Assembly: GCA_001313085.1 (NCBI GenBank)
Contig: BBFE01000002.1
Span: forward strand, 62,001 to 126,000
Reading direction: 5' to 3'
Length of the DNA: 64,000 nt
Source of the DNA: Paenibacillus sp. JCM 18996
GTDB taxonomy: Bacteria; Bacillota; Bacilli; Paenibacillales; NBRC-103111
Position numbers and translations under genes: made by a program. The notes beneath the pieces were generated by a model. It was not told the DNA's origin. It worked only from the letters and a program-made list of their open reading frames with translations, and ran no database searches. Positions 18,174 to 29,038 of this stretch are shown piece by piece (the first letter of the stretch is position 1; each line of letters begins with the position of its first letter).

Positions 18174-19423
18174 TCACCTTCTGCCGCTTTTAGGTTTTAC
18201 CGGGAATCTTATAATCTCTAAGCCGGCTGCATAGCCTTGTTTTTTCAGAGCTTCATAGATTTTTTCCGCGGACAAAAGCATCCAATCCCATCGCATTCAT
18301 CTGTACCGCATATTCGGAAGGAATATATAACAATTTGATTTCCCGCTCGTCACAAAGCTCCTTCAACTGCGGATACAGAATAGTCCTCATCAAAATGCTG
18401 CCGCCGCCATAAACGCAGACCACATCGATCTCGTTTCTTGCCTTGGTCAGCTGTCTTTTGACATTCTGGATGATCTGTCTCACTTGGCTTTCCAGGGGCC
18501 TTTTCAATGTTTTAATCGCTCTGGCGTGATATTTGTGATTTGGATTCTTGATGACGTCGCTGAAAAAAAACTGCCGCGGCTGTCGGGAAGATGGATAAGC
18601 CGGTTGAATTCATCCAACGCTTCCTCAATGGCATAACCTGCGCCATGATGGCTTCCGTGGACAAACTGGCGCAGAAATTTATTGCCCTCCGTAATCGGAT
18701 ACTCGGTCGAACCGTCCCCGATATCGACATGAAGGATGCGTTTATCCTTAAAATAACTGCCGTTGAACTTCTCATCAAGCTCGTAGGTTTCGGTAAACTC
18801 CTGGAAAATGTCTCCTTCTCTCCAGTTGCCTTCCACATCTTTTTTGCAGTGTAAAAAAATGACAGGCGTCGCTTCAGGAACCACTTTCGTAAAGCTGAAG
18901 GTCATTCTGACGCTCACACGCTGGATGCCGAGATGCACAGTCACATGGTGGGAACCGGTCATAAACCTTTTCTCGAACTTGGCGGAATTTTCATCCGTGT
19001 GCTGCGTAACCGGAAGAGCGGTCGCCATATCCACTTCCAGCTCGATGCTCTCCGGAATGGTCTTCTCTTCTTCATATGCCTTCTGTACGGCTACAGCCGC
19101 AATCTGCGCAAGCGTGTTGATAAGCGGCAAATCCATGTCGCATTTCAGATCGATTCCGATCTGCAGATTGTCCAGGATCTCGCCGCTCTCCAGTGCGAAT
19201 TTTCCGATATAGTACATGCCCGGCCGTGCCGCCGGAGAATCGATAGTTACGACCAGCTGTTCCTGCAGGTTTTTTAATGAAGCTCTCAGGCGCCTGCTCT
19301 TCGCTCCACGGCAGCTCGTCCACCGTACAGTTGACATTAGGCTGCTGGACCGGTTTTCCGTCAATAATAAGGTCATGCTCGCTATTTCCATTGTCGTTGC
19401 CTACAAAAAAAATGGTAGTTCAT
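18174..19423 (-). CDS. ParM/StbA-type actin-like ATPase
   Basis: About 415 residues, actin-fold ATPase that polymerises to segregate DNA in plasmids. Phosphate-1 motif FVGNDNGNSEHDL at the N-terminus, phosphate-2 HVDIGDGSTEYPI near 18700, the GSHHGAGYAIEEAL helix, and the adenosine motif VVCVYGGGSILM near 18400 are all present in actin order. The start ATG at 19423 follows GAGGAGG. Breaks: A8 run 19405-19412, T run 19270-19276, A run 18563-18570, and A6 run near 18266. It is transcribed with a ParR-like gene; no replication or plasmid genes are nearby, so this is a chromosomal copy. Confidence 0.85.
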
Positions 19424-19648
19424 GAAGATTGGCCTCCTCTATATATAATAGGAATCGGTATTACTTTGTCACACTTGGCGTAATTATGCAAACCGCCAGG
19501 GCTCCGTTTCGTCAAGACAACGCACTATTAGCTCCCGTAATTAAATAAATTCCATTTCAATTCCATTTTTCCTGCCGATTTCATAAAATTCTGAATATTA
19601 CTAACATTTTATCCACGCCACCGAACATCATTGTTTCCTATCCAAAGG

Positions 19649-19695
19649 AAAAAAAAGCCGCTGGCCGACCTTCTTGGCCGGACAGCGGCTTTTTT
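19649..19695. terminator. Bidirectional terminator below yceI
   Basis: AAGCCGCTG(g)CCG and CGG(a)CAGCGGCTT form a strong GC-rich hairpin (19655-19691) with A residues on the left and T residues on the right. It starts just after the yceI stop; the 225 bases beyond it toward parM hold no gene. Confidence 0.85.
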
Positions 19696-19708
19696 CCAAG
19701 CCTATTCC

Positions 19709-20244
19709 TCAAGCTTGTTCAGCAGCTTCAATTTCGATGGAAATCTTCACTTCGTCCCCGATGAGCACGCCGCCTGTCTCAAGCGCAGCGTTATAAGTCA
19801 GTCCATAGTCGCTCCGTTTGATGCTTCCGACCGCGCTGTACCCGACTTTTTTTGTTTCCCCATGGGTCTTGGCCCCCACCTTCGAACGAGGCTTTAAAAG
19901 TCTCAGGCGAGTTACGCCGTGCAGCGTCAGGTCACCGGTCACGTTGTATTCCCCTTCCCCCGTTTTAGTGATCTGTGTCGATTGGAAGGTCATCTTCGGT
20001 TGGTTTTCGATGTCAAAAAAGTCAGCGGAGCGCAGGTGCGTATCACGATCATTATTGCGGGTATCCACGCTGTTAAGGTCGACGATGATTTGAATGTCAG
20101 CTGAACTCAGGTCGGAAGGGTCAGCCTCGATGTTCGCTTCAAAGGAATGGAAAGTTCCTTTTACCTTCGCGATCATCATATGTTTCACTGAAAAATCGAT
20201 GCTGCTGTGACTAGGGTCAACAGTCCATTTTGTTTTTTTGCCAT
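19709..20244 (-). CDS. YceI-family lipocalin-like protein
   Basis: About 177 residues with the YceI pattern MAKTKWTVDPSHSSIDFSVK, AKVKGTFHSFEANI, RDTHLRSADFFD, GEYNVTGDLTLHGVT and YGLTYNAALETGGVLIGDEV. YceI proteins are beta-barrel carriers that bind polyisoprenoids; no signal peptide is seen here, so it may be cytoplasmic. The start ATG at 20244 has TTGGAGG. Breaks: the A7 run near 20232-20238, a missing C near 19910 and a compensating A7 run near 19851-19857, a good example of opposite errors cancelling. Confidence 0.85.
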
Positions 20245-20403
20245 TATAAATTCCTCCAATTCATTATTGCTTACTTTTATTTATTCACTAACATTAGTTT
20301 ATTAGGTCCCATTCGAATTGTCAACCCTGTTTTTGTAAATTAATTTTCCTCCTTCATAAGTTACTATACTAATTTTGGGGCCTAAGGCGAATACGATATT
20401 AAC

Positions 20404-20438
20404 AAAAAAAAAAGATGCCGGAATCAGCTTCCGGCACC
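20404..20438 (-). terminator. Terminator after MFS sugar porter
   Basis: GATGCCGGAA and TTCCGGCACC (20414-20423, 20429-20438) form a nearly perfect stem with a five-base loop; on the minus strand ten T residues follow. It is 16 bases after the corrected stop codon. Confidence 0.85.
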
Positions 20439-20453
20439 TGGACGATTTTGTAA

Positions 20454-21872
20454 TTATGCTTTTTTTCGACTGCCACAAAGATTCGATTTCCTCCAGCGAT
20501 TTCCCCTTTGTCTCGGGGACAACACGCCAGGTGAAGAAGAAAGTGAACACAGACATCACGCCGAATATCCAGAAGGTGACCGACGGCCCAGCCGTAGCAA
20601 GCATCGGCGGAAACGATTGGGAAACGACATAATCCGCCGCCCACAGCGCCATGGAAGCGATCGCGGTGGCTTTTCCGCGTATGCGGTTCGGGAAAATTTC
20701 GGACATGATTACCCACACGACCGGCCCCAGAGACACAGCAAAGGAAGCGACATACAGCAGAATAAAGATAAGTACCATAGGTCCTGAAGTATGGCCTGTA
20801 TGAAAAGCGAATCCTATGACGAACAGGGACAGTGCCATCAATCCGGAACCGACCAGCATGAGAGCCTTGCGTCCTGCCTTGTCTATGAGCCACAGGGCCA
20901 GGATCGTAAACAGAAAATTAATCAAACCGACCAGAATCGTCTGGATCAGCGAGGCATTGGTGCCTGCACCCGTTTGTTTGAAAATTTCCGGTGCATAGTA
21001 CATAATCGCGTTAATTCCAGTGACCTGCTGGAGAATCGCCAGTACCACACCCACGGTGAGAGCAAGCCTCATGCCCGGGGCAAACAACTGACGGCCGGAG
21101 CCGCTTTCCTGTTTAAACGATTCTTTAATATCAAGGACTTCCTTTTTTGGCCAATTCTTCTCCGTGAATCCTCAATAAAATCGGAAGAGATTCCGCGGCC
21201 CTTCCCTGCTTGATCAACCAACGAGGCTCTCGGGCACAAAAAAACAGCAGTACAAGGAACAGCAGTCCCGGCAAAACGCCGAATCCGAACATCCACCGCC
21301 AAGCGGTTGAAACGCCCCATGCCTGATCTCCATATCCGGCTATTCCCATATTTATGAAGTAGACGAGGAAAATACCGGTTACCGTCGCCAGCTGGTTTAA
21401 CGCCACCAGACGGCCGCGATATTTGGCAGGCGCGATTTCCGCATTGTAAAGAGGACATAGAGTTGAGGTGATACCGATGCCGAGTCCGCCGATAATACGG
21501 GCGATAACATAACCGGTGAATGTGTCCGGAATGGCGGAACCGAAGGATCCGATAATAAACAGGACCGCAGCGGAGATCAATACTTTTTTTCCGGCCGAAC
21601 CTGTCGCTCAGCACGCCCGCTCCCGCAGCCCCGGCGATACAGCCGATAATCAAGCTGGAAACAGCCCAGCCAACCTGCACGTCATTTAAGAGGAACCGTT
21701 CTTTCATAAAACCGATGGCACCTGACACAACTGCCGTGTCAAATCCAAAGAGCAAACCGCCTAAAGCGGCTACTATCGAAACAAGCGTCACAAATTTCAT
21801 GCTTACTTGCTCATCCTGCTTCTTGTTATTTTCGCTTACTTGTTCGTATTGTGCGTTGATGTTTACGCTCAC
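20454..21872 (-). CDS. MFS sugar:proton symporter (sugar porter family)
   Basis: About 470 residues, twelve membrane helices. Sugar porter signatures: GGLLFGFDTAVVSGA, VLSDRFGRKK, RIIGGLGIGITST, IAPAKYRGRLVALNQL, QQVTGINAIMYYAPEIF, SEIFPNRIRGKA and PETKGKSLEEIE. This is the XylE/AraE/IolT/CsbC group; the specific sugar is unknown. The start GTG at 21872 follows AAAGGA. Breaks at the T run near 21587-21593, the T run 21144-21149 and the final T7 run 20460-20466, whose correction gives the short natural end QSKKA. Confidence 0.87.
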
Positions 21873-22257
21873 TTCACTTTTTCCTTTCTGACTTATCCGT
21901 GCTTGCACGGGTCCTTTTTTTTATATTTTACCATTGGTCAAGAAATTTGCATGAAAACTCACCTGGCTTGTCCACCTTCTGACCTGTGACGAGCCGTGGA
22001 ATCATTATACCATGCATCAAACCTGATATATCGGGCCATTCCCTTCACTTATTTGCTGTTTAACAGCATTATATCGAGTGCGACCCCCTCCGCATCTGTG
22101 AATTGCTCGCGACTAGCATATTTTTTTGCGCCGCCAACACAAAAAAAGTCCATGCCTCCTTGGGGCATGGGATCCTTTTTTTGGGGTATTAAATCAGTTT
22201 GAATAACCAAATCTATACACCTCACAAGCCAACCCGTTACTCCCTCGGGCATTGACT
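21873..22257. other. Intergenic region between sensor operon and sugar porter
   Basis: No gene supported. It should carry the porter promoter; a hairpin terminator sits at 22141-22182. A 67-codon minus-strand frame here runs through that hairpin and was not accepted. Confidence 0.5.
22141..22182. terminator. Bidirectional terminator below the AraC-type regulator
   Basis: CCATGCC and GGCATGG (22150-22156, 22164-22170) form a stem with a seven-base loop, with seven A residues on the left and seven T residues on the right. Confidence 0.8.
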
Positions 22258-23637
22258 TTATTTGGGCTGGCCCCGGTATTCGGTCGGCGTTACCCCGGTC
22301 ACCTTTTTTTTAAAAAACGCGGCTAAAATAATTGGGGTCTTTATATCCGACCTGATAACAGACTTCCTTCAAACTGAGCTGCCCGTCGCCGATCAAGTTT
22401 TTTTGGCCTTTTCAATGCGCAGCCTTGTCAAATAGTCAATGAAGGTTTCTCCGGTCTGCTGTTTGAATACTTTGCTGAAATAATGCGGATTTAAGTGGAC
22501 ATGCTCCGCCACTTCTTCCAGGGAAAGTTCCTCGTGGAACTTTTCTTTAATGAACGCGGCCGCGCGGTCAAGCACATTCCATGTTTGCTGCTCTCGTTCT
22601 TCACGGATCTGCCTGATCGCAAGCTCCACATACGTGCGCTGAGAAGTGTTGTCGATGCCAGGCCTTTGGGCAGCTTCCTCTTCATTTTCCGTCCGCAGAA
22701 GCTTCAGGTCGTCAAACCTGCATACATTTCCCCACGTTTTATGGTAAGTTGACGCAAACACGGCTTCATAGTATGATCTCCTGATTCCGTCAATATGCGA
22801 TTTAACTGATCCGATTCCCACCGAGGAGTCGAGACCGCACTGCTGACGCAGGGAATCCACAAGCTTTGAGCCGAGCAGAAGCGAATCTTCAGCAAAGCTG
22901 CGGCCCGCCGGTTCCGCCTTTTCGATCAAAAAATATTGCCATATGCCATGGATCATGGGACTCACGACACAGCCGTACCTATCCTTGACAAAGCCTTTAG
23001 CGAGGCTTTTTTTTATCGTATCGTAAATTCGTTTCTTATCCTTGTCTGACCTCTCTTCAGATGATTGCCTCAGCTCGGATAGCGCGACCACAAGGGAACA
23101 GCCTAGGTCTATAGAAAGCTGCAAAATATCGGCCATCTGCTCCAGATCGGTTTCTTGCACTTGGTCCGCCATAAACGCCAGTGCCATTTCCGTTTCCGCA
23201 AGCGGAAGCAGTTGAAAGAACTTCTCTCGTACGACAAGCTCCTCGTCCCTCCTGGTTTGCTCCTGTTCGATCTCATCCGCCAGCCGCTGAAGAAGAGCCA
23301 CGATTTGATCGCGTTTAGCCGGCTTCACCAAATACTCCTTCACCCGAGGGTCAGGGCCTCTTTGGCGTATTCAAAATATTCGTAAGCGGTCACGAGAACC
23401 ATTTTTTACATGGGGATTGCGCGCTTTGATTTCCTTGAGTGCCTCCAAGCCTTGGATCCCAGGCATCTTAATATCCATCAGGACGATATGAGGACGATAT
23501 TCTTCCGCCTTTTGAATGGCAGTGCGGCCGTTCTCCGCGTGAATAATTTCGAAGGTATCGGGCATCATCCGGTTTATGATCCATTCGATGCCTTCCCTCT
23601 CTAACGTTTCGTCATCCGCGATCAGTATCCGATACAT
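22258..23637 (-). CDS. Response regulator with AraC-type output (YesN-like)
   Basis: About 460 residues. The receiver domain (MYRILIADDETLEREGIEWI, phospho-acceptor in HIVLMDIKMPG, lysine in YLVKPAKR) is followed by a ~200-residue linker and two AraC helix-turn-helix motifs (LSLEEVAEHVHLNPHYFSKV and SLKEVCYQVGYKDPNYFSRV). The start ATG at 23637 is preceded by AGGAGGG. Breaks at T runs 23403-23408, 22398-22405 and 22304-22312. It is coded with its histidine kinase and a sugar-binding protein, so it probably activates a carbohydrate uptake or degradation gene set not seen next to it. Confidence 0.88.
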
Positions 23638-25077
23638 CCCCTCCCTCCTTTCCTGTACATGGAATCCGCATAATGACAGTCGTTCCCCGGCCCGGCTTAC
23701 TGTCAATTTCCACAAGGTCCCGCCGTCCATAAAATAATTCAAGCCGCTTAAAAAAAACATTGCGCGTCCCCAAACCGGTCGACTGCCCCCTGTCCTGCAT
23801 AAACACCGGCTCCGCATCAAAGCGAAGCAGGGATTCCCGGACCTCCTCGCTCATGCCGAAGCCATTGTCTGAAATCGCCACCCGGACCGTATCTTGCAGG
23901 CGTTCGATCGTGAGCCGGATCACAGCGCCTTCTTCCTTTCCCTCAATCCCATGGACAAAAGCGTTCTCAAGAATCGGCTGAAGGGTCAGCGTAGGGACAT
24001 GCACGTTCAAAGCGGCCTCGTCAATCTCCGTCACAAACCGGATCCGGTCATTGAAACGGGCCTGCTGTATAACGAAGTATTCCTTCGCGTGATTCACCTC
24101 ATCCCTCAGCGTGACAGGGCGATCCAATTTGCGCAGGTTGTACCGCAGCAAATTGGACATGGACACGGTGAGATCGCTCGTTTTTTCCGCGCCCTCGAGC
24201 AAAGCCAGTTTAGAGAGCACATTCAGCGTATTAAAAAAGAAAATGCGGGTTCATCTGGTTTTGCAGAGCCTTCAGCTCAAGCTCTTTCACCAGCCGGTCC
24301 TTTTCCAGGCTTTCCTTGTCTCTGGCGATCAGTTCCTTCAAATTGTCCTGCATGCGCCCGAACGCCTCGGATAAAATGCCAAATTCGTTATGGGCACCGA
24401 TCCGTGGGGGGGCGGCCTGCAAATTTCCATATGAAATCTTCTTTGCGGCCTGCACCAGCTGCTTGATCGGCCTGGAAATCCCGAGAGAGATCCAATAAGC
24501 GAAAGCGACGCTGAGCAGCGTATTCAGGATATAGATGGCTACTCCCCATTTATTCATAACATCCGTATGGACAAGTATTTGCCTGTAGAATGGCTGGTAA
24601 AAGCTTAGCTCCGTGTCCACCAGCTGATGGCCCTCTTCCTGGATGAACCCCGCCGTTTTCTCCGCCTCTTCGTACAGAGCCACATAACTTAAGGAGGATT
24701 GGCTGGCCACAGCCCTCAGAACAGCTTCTTCCTGGGCGATGAAAGTGTCGATCATATTCCGGTAATTCCGCACGGCGCCGCCTGTCGCCTGGATCGTTTC
24801 TTGCGCCGACAGGCTTCCTCGTAGCCGCTCAGGATATCTCTCTGACGCAAATATTCGGAATGGCGGCTTTGGCTCCGGTCCGTTAAATAAAGGTTCAAGG
24901 CCCGCAGATTTCCCTCTGTTTGACCGGCGATTTGCTTATACAGCAGCACCCGCTCCAGCGCCACATTATAGCTCATCTGAACGGTCCTTCCGCTTTGAAA
25001 GATGAAGAAAGCAATGGAATTGTTCAAAATGACAAGCGCCGGAATGAAAATAAAAAAGCATCCTGCGTATATTCATC
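23612..25077 (-). CDS. Sensor histidine kinase, YesM-like
   Basis: About 485 residues. Two membrane helices (MLFIFIPALVILNNSIAFFI and WGVAIYILNTLLSVAFAYWI) flank an extracytoplasmic domain; a HAMP segment (GISRPIKQLVQAAKKISYGN) leads into the His_kinase domain ELKALQNQMNPHFLFNTLNV, with phospho-acceptor His, and an HATPase with ISDNGFGMSE and STGLGTRNV. The start ATG at 25077 overlaps the binding-protein stop, and its 3' end overlaps the regulator gene by 26 bases, so three genes form one operon. Breaks: A6 run 25052-25057, a missing C near 24815, the A run 24233-24238 and one near 23753. Confidence 0.87.
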
Positions 25078-26065
25078 GGTGAACCTCTCCCGGCTTCAAC
25101 CGGCTGGCATCCAGAATTTCCGTAGCCGTATATTGCTTGGCCGGCGAAGAACCGCCATTGAAATACTGATGCAGGAGAGACACAGAGGAATACCCGATTT
25201 CGCTCGGCTGCTGTACGACCGAAGCCATAATCGCCCCCCCCGGCAATGGCTTGCCTGGTCTCCCCCAAATCGTCAAAGCCGAAAACCCTGATGTCCGCCC
25301 TATTTTTTGCTTTCATTCCCTCAACAGCTCCAACGGCATCCCATGCGCTGAAACCGACAATCGTCCGGATCCCGGGATATTGGCTCAGCATAGCCTCCGT
25401 CTGCCCCGCAGCCTGGAACCGGGAAATGTTCGACGAACGCACATCCACAATTTGAAACCCCGCCGTCTTGTCGATCACAGAGCGAAAGCCCTCCAGACGC
25501 TGCAGCTGGTTTTCGGCAAGCTCGCTTCCGATAATGACCCCGATGCTCCCCTTCCAACTGCTGTCCCCGGCCACAAGCTCCCCCATCCGCCTGCCCGCTT
25601 CCCTGTTATCCGTCCCTACGTAGCCAGCCGCCTGCTGTCGGGCGAGTCCGTGTCCACCGTAATCACTTTGATTCCTTCATCTATCGCCTGGCCGATCAGA
25701 ACATCATATTGTCGGTCCTTCACCCCCTGCACCAAAAGCGCATCTGGCCTGGCAGCGATTGATTTTTTCCAGAAGTTTCAATTGTTCTGCAGGGTTAATA
25801 CGGATCGGGCCAGTGTACTCTATTTCCATTCCCATTTTCGCTGCGGCTTCTTCGGCCCCTTTTTTTGCATCGTTCGCCAATAAGGGTTGTCCAGCTCTTG
25901 GGAGATCAGCACGACGTGTTTTACATTTCTGTTGTCGGCTTTACTCTGCTGCATTTGCTGGACCAGACGCTCGATCGTAATCGTGGAAGACAGGAACTGA
26001 ACGAGAAAATAACAGAACACAAGAAATATAGCTGACAGCCCCACAGTCCATTTTCGGTTTGACAT
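25073..26065 (-). CDS. Membrane-anchored sugar-binding protein (Peripla_BP type 1)
   Basis: About 325 residues, RbsB/LacI-fold ligand-binding protein. An uncleaved-looking N-terminal helix (KWTVGLSAIFLVFCYFLVQF) anchors it outside the membrane. Fold markers: HVVLISQELDNPYWRTMQKG, PDALLVQGV, VITVDTDSPDSRR, GSIGVIIGSE, IRVFGFDDLGETR. There are no ABC permease or ATPase genes beside it; its stop overlaps the kinase start (ATGA), so it more likely presents a sugar to the kinase than feeds a transporter. Start ATG at 26065 with GGAGGG. Breaks near 25859-25865, 25761-25766, 25625 and the C run 25227-25233. Confidence 0.8.
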
Positions 26066-26352
26066 GGAGCCCTCCTGTAAGTAAAGAAATATAGGATTAT
26101 TATACAGACCCGGCAGGCAAAATGAAAATTTGCGCCACCCGGATGGGGTCCAATTTGCAATGTCAATTACGCAGTGGGTAAAATGTAAGACAGGGGAATA
26201 TAATAACGCGGAATACCTCATAATGAATTTGATTTTCGGACAGACCGGCATATGCCATTTGTGCTTGAATTCAACCAGCGTGGGTACGGGGTTTCCTTGT
26301 TGCAGGAACAGTTTCAGCAATACATAGCATTTATTTTCAGGAGGTTCGACAA
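26066..26352. other. Divergent promoter region
   Basis: No gene seen. It separates the sensor operon (minus) from the luciferase-like gene (plus) and should hold both promoters; no clear operator was picked out. Confidence 0.4.
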
Positions 26353-27355
26353 ATGAAGCAAATACATGAGATTCCCGTTTCGATACTGGATCTCGCCCCG
26401 ATAGTGGTAGGCAGCACGGCGGCGGAATCTTTCCGAAATACGCTTGATCTTGCGCAGCATGCGGAAAAGTGGGGCTACAACCGCTACTGGCTGGCGGAAC
26501 ACCACAATATGCCGGGGATTGCCAGCTCGGCCACATCTCTAGTGATAGGGCATGTAGCCGCCGGCACCGAAAAAAATCCGGGTAGCTCCGGCGGAATTAT
26601 GCTGCCCAACCATGCTCCCCTGGTGATTGCCGAGCAGTTCGGGACGCTGGAGTCCTTGTTCCCCGGCCGGATCGATCTCGGTCTGGGGAGAGCGCCGGGT
26701 TCCGACCAGTTGACAGCCCGTGCCTTGCGGCGCGGCCCGGCAAGCAACGGCCAGGATTTCCCGGAGCTGCTTAGCGAGCTACGTTCTTACTTGACCGGCT
26801 CCGGCACACTTGGGGTACACGCCGTCCCTGGCGAGGGGATGGACATTCCCATTTGGCTGCTGGGCTCAAGCGGCTTTAGCGCTCAGCTGGCAGGACAGCT
26901 TGGCCTGCCCTTCGCCTTTGCGAGCCATTTCGCTCCGGACTATCTGCTTCCGGCATTAGAGCTGTACCGCAGCAACTTCCGCCCTTCGGAGGCGCTGGAC
27001 GAGCCGTATGTGATGATCGGCATTAACGTGGTTGCAGCCGACACGGACGAAGAGGCCCGCAGGCTGGCAACATCCCAGCTGCAGCAGTTCCTTAACCTTA
27101 TCCGCGGCCGCACCGGTCAATTGAATCCTCCGGTGGAAAGTATGGACGGTCTGTGGAACGACCATGAGCAAGCTATTGTCCAAAAGCAGTTGAGCTACAC
27201 CCTCACCGGTACTAAAGACACGCTTCGCGAAAAAATTACAGCGTGTGCTTGATGAAACCCAAGTCGACGAGCTGATTGTCGCCGCCCAAATTTATGACCA
27301 CCAAGCCCGTTTGCACTCTTATGAGATTTTATCGGAGATCGTTAAAGGGAATTAA
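26353..27355 (+). CDS. Luciferase-like flavin monooxygenase
   Basis: About 333 residues, LLM class flavin-dependent oxidoreductase of the MsnO8/YvbT group. Typical segments: ISILDLAP-type start ([13 protein letters not shown]), [48 protein letters not shown], and [12 protein letters not shown]. Such enzymes use FMNH2 and O2; the substrate is unknown. The start ATG at 26353 follows AGGAGG. An A7 run near 26571 plus a missing G a few bases on restore each other locally; the A6 run near 27231 shifts the last 40 codons, which corrected end [19 protein letters not shown]. Remnants of a close relative lie at 44.1 kb. Confidence 0.87.
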
Positions 27356-27378
27356 GTTTTAGTATGTATCCGGTTCCC

Positions 27379-27415
27379 AGCACTAAGTAACACTCAGTGT
27401 TACTTAGTGCTGTTT
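27379..27415 (+). terminator. Perfect 15-bp palindrome, probable terminator
   Basis: AGCACTAAGTAACAC (27379-27393) and its exact complement (27397-27411) flank a three-base loop, followed by only four T residues. It is 24 bases after the luciferase-like stop and before the convergent gntK end. The stem contains the same AAGTAACACT word seen in the repeats below the ParR-like gene. Confidence 0.6.
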
Positions 27416-27452
27416 TCTGAATAACAAACTGCTGATGCATTTCATCTACTCG

Positions 27453-29003
27453 TTAAAAAAGCTTCAGCTGAAATCTGGCTATCGCCTCATATTCCTCTGC
27501 CATCTTGCGTGAGATTTGGATATATATTGGCAGCAGCTGATGGTAGATCTCCGCATGTGCCTTAATCGGTTTGTGCTCATGCGTCGCGCCTACCATGGTG
27601 GAAACAATATCCAGTGAATCGCATTCTCCAATCGCATATAAACCAAGCACCGCAGCGCCAAGGCATGAACTTTCAAAACTTTCGGGAACTACCACTTCCT
27701 GATCAAAAAAATATCCGCCATCATTTGACGCCACAGCGGGGCACGGGCGAATCCCCCCGTTGCCTGGATTTTTTTTGGGCCGTCCGATACGCTCCTCCAT
27801 CGCTAACATTACCGTGTACAGATTAAAAAAATGACCCCTTCCAGAACTGCCCTTATCATATGTTCCTTCCGGTGGTGCAGGGTTAAGCCAAAAAAAAGGA
27901 CCCTCGAGCATTCGAATTCCACAGCGGCGCCCGTTCTCCGGTCAAATAGGGATGGAAAAGCAATCCGTCCGAACCCGGCCTGACCCGTTCAACAATTTGC
28001 ATCAGTAAGTCATAGGGGTCAATCCCCAGACGCCTTGCCGTCTCCACTTCAGATGCCGCAAATTCATCCTTCGCCCATCGAAGCAGCATACCGCCATTAT
28101 TGACCGCCCCCCCGATCACCCAGTGCTTTTCAGTCAGAGCATAACAAAAGATTCTCCCTTTCGGGTCTGTCACCGGTTTGTCAACGACGGTCCGGATCGC
28201 ACCGCTTGTACCTATCGTGGCCGCGACTACTCCCGGTTCAATCGCATTCACACCAAGATTGGAGAGAACGCCGTCGCTGGCTCCTACAATAAATAGTGTG
28301 TTTACGGCAAGTCCCATTTCTTCTGCAAAAAACGGAGTTCATCCCATTCAACGCATAGGTAGTGGGCACAAGTCTGGACAGTTGGTTTCTCGACACCCCG
28401 GCGACTTCCAGAGCCTCTTCATCCCAGTCCAGCTTTTCCAAATTCATCATTCCGGTTGCTGATGCAACGGAATAGTCTACCACGTATTCATTGAATAGTT
28501 TGGCAAAAAACGTATTCTTTTATCGAGATAAATTTGCTGGCCTTTTGAAACAGATGCTCGTGGTCGTGGCGAAGCCACATCAATTTGGGCAGCGGAGACA
28601 TTGGATGGATCGGTGTCCCTGTCCGTAAATAAATGTGATGCCCGTTCATTTCATGTTTTAACCGCTCGGCCCAGGCCACGCTCCGGTTGTCCCCCCAAGT
28701 AATACACCGCGTAAGCGGTTTGCCTTCGGCATCTACCGCAATGACACTGTGCATGGCCGAACTGAATGACACAAACATCACTTGCTCCGGCCTGACTTGA
28801 CTTTGATCCATCACCCGCTTCAGCGATTGCAGAACTGCCCCAAAAAATTTGGTCAGGATCCTGTTCTGCGACAGACGAAGTAGGTGTATACAAAGGATAG
28901 CCTCGTTCGCCTTGGTCACGACCTTCCCGCTTTGTTCGAAGAGAACGGCCTTTGTGCTTGTTGTTCCGATGTCAACACCAATCATATACATAGGTTGAGT
29001 CAT
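27453..29003 (-). CDS. gntK: Gluconate kinase, FGGY family
   Basis: About 513 residues; phosphorylates gluconate to 6-phosphogluconate. The FGGY pattern is clear: MIGVDIGTTSTKAVLFEQSG, SFSSAMHSVIAVD, CITWGDNRS, IVGASDGVLSNLGVNAIEPG, GTSGAIRT, LTGERAPLWNSNARGSF, and GGFARAPLWRQMMAD. The start ATG at 29003 has AGAAGG. At least seven A/T-run breaks (27703, 27770, 27826, 27890, 28324, 28504, 28844 regions) split the gene. It is the last gene of the gnt cluster after gntP and is assigned to gluconate by context; the motif set alone would also allow other FGGY sugars. Confidence 0.87.
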
Positions 29004-29038
29004 TTGATGTACCTTCTTTCCTGATGAATTCCAACCTC

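Noticed and set aside
17755..18221. Repetitive plus-strand frames rich in FGSSCGFTF and RLH repeats
   Set aside because: They are antisense reflections of the repetitive KVKPHEEPK tail of the ParR-like protein.
22049..22252. 67-codon minus-strand frame between sensor operon and sugar porter
   Set aside because: It reads straight through a strong bidirectional terminator hairpin and has no convincing ribosome binding site or family resemblance.
26130..26327. 65-codon plus-strand frame upstream of the luciferase-like gene
   Set aside because: No domain or ribosome binding site; lies in the divergent promoter region.
27361..27420. CRISPR-like or mobile-element end at the perfect palindrome
   Set aside because: Single inverted repeat without spacers, target duplication or transposase; a terminator is simpler.
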